DNA from: an uncultured Anaerotruncus sp.
Lineage (GTDB): Bacteria; Bacillota; Clostridia; Oscillospirales; Ruminococcaceae
Assembly (NCBI RefSeq): GCF_902490045.1
Contig: NZ_CABUCJ010000029.1
Span: 1 to 24,311, forward strand
Direction: 5' to 3'
Length of the DNA stretch: 24,311 nt
Shown here: positions 22,829-24,311 of the stretch, piece after piece
Layout: every line of letters begins with the position of its first letter
Position numbering within the stretch: the stretch's first letter is position 1
Translations under genes and position numbers: made by a program
Notes under the pieces: generated by a model
Databases searched by the model: none
What the model saw: the letters and a program-made list of their open reading frames with translations, nothing else
What the model was told of the DNA's origin: nothing

Positions 22829-23011
22829 ATGAGCGTGCGGAAAATCGGGGCGCGGATACTCGCCGCCGGCGTGATCATATTGTTGGTCGCCCTGCTTCTT
22901 TTATTCAATACGAACTCGGTGTGGGCCCTCATCACACTGGGGCTTTCGATCGTTGTGAACACCGCCGGGCTGGCGATGCTCATGGTGAGGGACAAGAACG
23001 CGGATGAATGA
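22829..23011 (+). CDS. Small two-TM membrane protein
   Basis: I do not recognise this 60-residue protein. It has a short basic start (MSVRKIGARI), a first membrane helix (about 10-26, LAAGVIILLVALLLLFN), a turn, a second helix (about 32-51) and a charged end (RDKNADE). AAAGGAAAGGA lies upstream of the ATG. Its stop codon shares bases with an ATG at 23008 (ATGA), so it is translationally linked to alr. A cell-envelope role is suggested by context only. Confidence 0.72.
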   Translation: MSVRKIGARILAAGVIILLVALLLLFNTNSVWALITLGLSIVVNTAGLAMLMVRDKNADE

Positions 23012-23025
23012 CGGGGGATAAGACC

Positions 23026-24219
23026 ATGGACTACCTGCGCCGCACCTGGGCGGACATCGACCTGGACTGCATCGCACACAACTACCGCGAGCTCAAGAGC
23101 CGTCTGACGCCCGGCTGCCGCACGATGGCGGTGGTCAAGGCGGACGCCTACGGCCACGGGGACGGTTACGTCTCCCGCGCCCTCCAGCGGGAGGGGGCCG
23201 ACTGGTTCGCGGTTTCCAATATCAACGAGGCGATCTCCCTGCGAAGGCAGGAGGTCGCGCGGCCGATCCTGATTTTGGGCTTCACGCCGCCCGAGATGGC
23301 ACACACCCTGGCGGAGCTGGGCATCTCCCAGACGGTCTATTCGGAGGAGTACGCCGGGGAGCTTTCCCGCGCCGCGGTCGAGCAGAAGGCCGTGGTCGAC
23401 TGCCATGTGAAAATCGACACGGGCATGAGCCGCATCGGCTTTTTCGCCCAGCACGGCCACGAGGTGCGCGCCGCCGAAGAGATCGCGCGGGTGTGCGCGC
23501 TGCCCGGGCTTTCCTGCACCGGCGTCTTCACCCACTTCGCCTGCGCCGACGAATGCGCCGGGGGCAGCCGGGACTATACCCGGATGCAGTTCCAGTCCTT
23601 TTTGGAGACGGTGGAGCTGCTGGAAAAGCGGGGGATCACCTTCGCGCTGCGCCACTGCTGCAACAGCGCGGCGGCGCTCGCCTATCCCGAAATGCACCTC
23701 GACATGGTGCGGCTCGGCGTGGTGCTCTACGGCCTTCCGCCCTCCCCCGAGTACGCGGGCATGGCGGACCTGCGGCCCGCCATGTCCCTTTACACGACTG
23801 TCACGATGGTCAAGACGCTTGAGGCGGGGATCGCCGTCAGCTACGGACGCCGGTATATCACCGAACACGACGGCCAGAGGCTCGCCTCGATCGCGATCGG
23901 CTACGCCGACGGCTACCGCCGGAACTTCACCAACAAGGGCCGCGTGATCGTGCGCGGGCAGTACGCCCCGATCACCGGCGCGGTCTGTATGGACCAGCTC
24001 ATGGTCGACGTGACCGGGATCGACGGAGTCCGCAGCGGCGACGTCGTCACCCTCGTCGGCAGCGAGGGCGGCAGATCGATCACCCTCGACGACTTTGCCG
24101 CGCTCAACGGCACGATCAACTACGAGGAGGCCTGCCTCATCGGCAGGCGGGTCCCGCGGGTATACATACAGGGCGGCCGGGAGATCGCCGCCGTCGATTA
24201 TGTGATCGCCACGCTGTGA
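23026..24219 (+). CDS. alr: Alanine racemase
   Basis: This 397-residue PLP enzyme interconverts L- and D-alanine for peptidoglycan. The PLP lysine is Lys38 in AVVKADAYGHG, the catalytic tyrosine region is AVSYGRRYITEH, and IAIGYADGYRR and MDQLMVDVT complete the family pattern. The ATG at 23026 is preceded by GGGGG at 8 nt. An ATG at 23008 that overlaps the preceding gene's stop would add six residues and is also possible. The N-terminus RTWADIDLDCIAHNY fits the family in either case. Spore formers sometimes carry a second, spore-specific racemase; nothing here decides which this is. Confidence 0.95.
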   Translation: MDYLRRTWADIDLDCIAHNYRELKSRLTPGCRTMAVVKADAYGHGDGYVSRALQREGADWFAVSNINEAISLRRQEVARPILILGFTPPEMAHTLAELGISQTVYSEEYAGELSRAAVEQKAVVDCHVKIDTGMSRIGFFAQHGHEVRAAEEIARVCALPGLSCTGVFTHFACADECAGGSRDYTRMQFQSFLETVELLEKRGITFALRHCCNSAAALAYPEMHLDMVRLGVVLYGLPPSPEYAGMADLRPAMSLYTTVTMVKTLEAGIAVSYGRRYITEHDGQRLASIAIGYADGYRRNFTNKGRVIVRGQYAPITGAVCMDQLMVDVTGIDGVRSGDVVTLVGSEGGRSITLDDFAALNGTINYEEACLIGRRVPRVYIQGGREIAAVDYVIATL

Positions 24220-24226
24220 GGGCGGC

Positions 24227-24299
24227 TGCCGCTCATCGAGCGGCGGAGCTTGCCGACGGCGGGTTTGGATTTGCCACTCATCGAGCGGCGGAGTTGCCG
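24227..24299. repeat. Two copies of a hairpin repeat downstream of alr
   Basis: GCCGCTCATCGAGCGGC (inside 24227-24255) is a perfect 7-bp stem with ATC loop, followed by GGAGCTTGCCG; a near-copy starting TGCCACTC lies at 24272-24299. The two are 45 bp apart and match the units at 10961-11010. They may also serve as a terminator-like element for alr, though without a T tract. Confidence 0.75.
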
Positions 24300-24311
24300 G
24301 GTCCCGCCCCG

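Noticed and set aside
22516..23868. 450-codon open frame on - across gpr and alr
   Set aside because: Shadow frame crossing an intergenic region and two strongly supported genes in other frames.

Overview
The window reads as a chromosomal segment of a GC-rich, anaerobic, endospore-forming member of the Clostridia, most likely Oscillospiraceae/Ruminococcaceae-like. The support is gpr and spoIIP (sporulation), an oxygen-sensitive class III ribonucleotide reductase operon, a lepA-hemW pair in Firmicutes order, type III glutamine synthetase, strong Shine-Dalgarno sites and sigma-A type promoters with TTGACA-like and TATAAT-like boxes. The taxon is inferred, not measured.

Layout. 1-570 (-): the 5' end of an ABC-F ATPase gene behind a leader that looks like a ribosome-sensing attenuator (promoter, three-codon ORF, terminator hairpin covering the Shine-Dalgarno). 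568-2178 (-): an orphan family 5 solute-binding lipoprotein whose promoter carries a perfect 22-bp palindrome. 2179-5545 (+): the anaerobic ribonucleotide reductase operon, with four NrdR-box-like sites in two pairs, a large NrdD subunit lacking the glycyl-radical motif, a 57-residue protein that carries that motif, and the activase NrdG. 5598-9056 (-): glutamine synthetase III and AsnA, two ammonia-assimilating enzymes separated by a repeat-rich spacer. 9272-9805 (+): a ChrB N-terminal-domain protein, convergent with hemW; then hemW and lepA (-).

12.96-15.65 kb is visibly AT-richer than its surroundings and looks acquired. It holds a secreted DxDxDG-repeat protein, an ECF-type sigma factor and an RsgI-like anti-sigma factor in one operon, then a P-loop kinase-like protein. 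15.7-20.0 kb returns to high GC: a YoaP-like acetyltransferase (-), then on + an ICMT-like methyltransferase, a Cys-rich DUF3795-like protein, a membrane-anchored lipase-like hydrolase and a nitroreductase-like protein. 20.1-22.7 kb (-) is gpr-spoIIP plus a one-TM protein. 22.8-24.2 kb (+) is a small two-TM protein overlapping alr. The window ends in hairpin repeats also found between hemW and lepA.

The most interesting item is the split class III ribonucleotide reductase: the large subunit ends with tandem stop codons and its C-terminal glycyl-radical loop is a separate cistron with its own ribosome binding site, translationally coupled to the activase that would have to install the radical.
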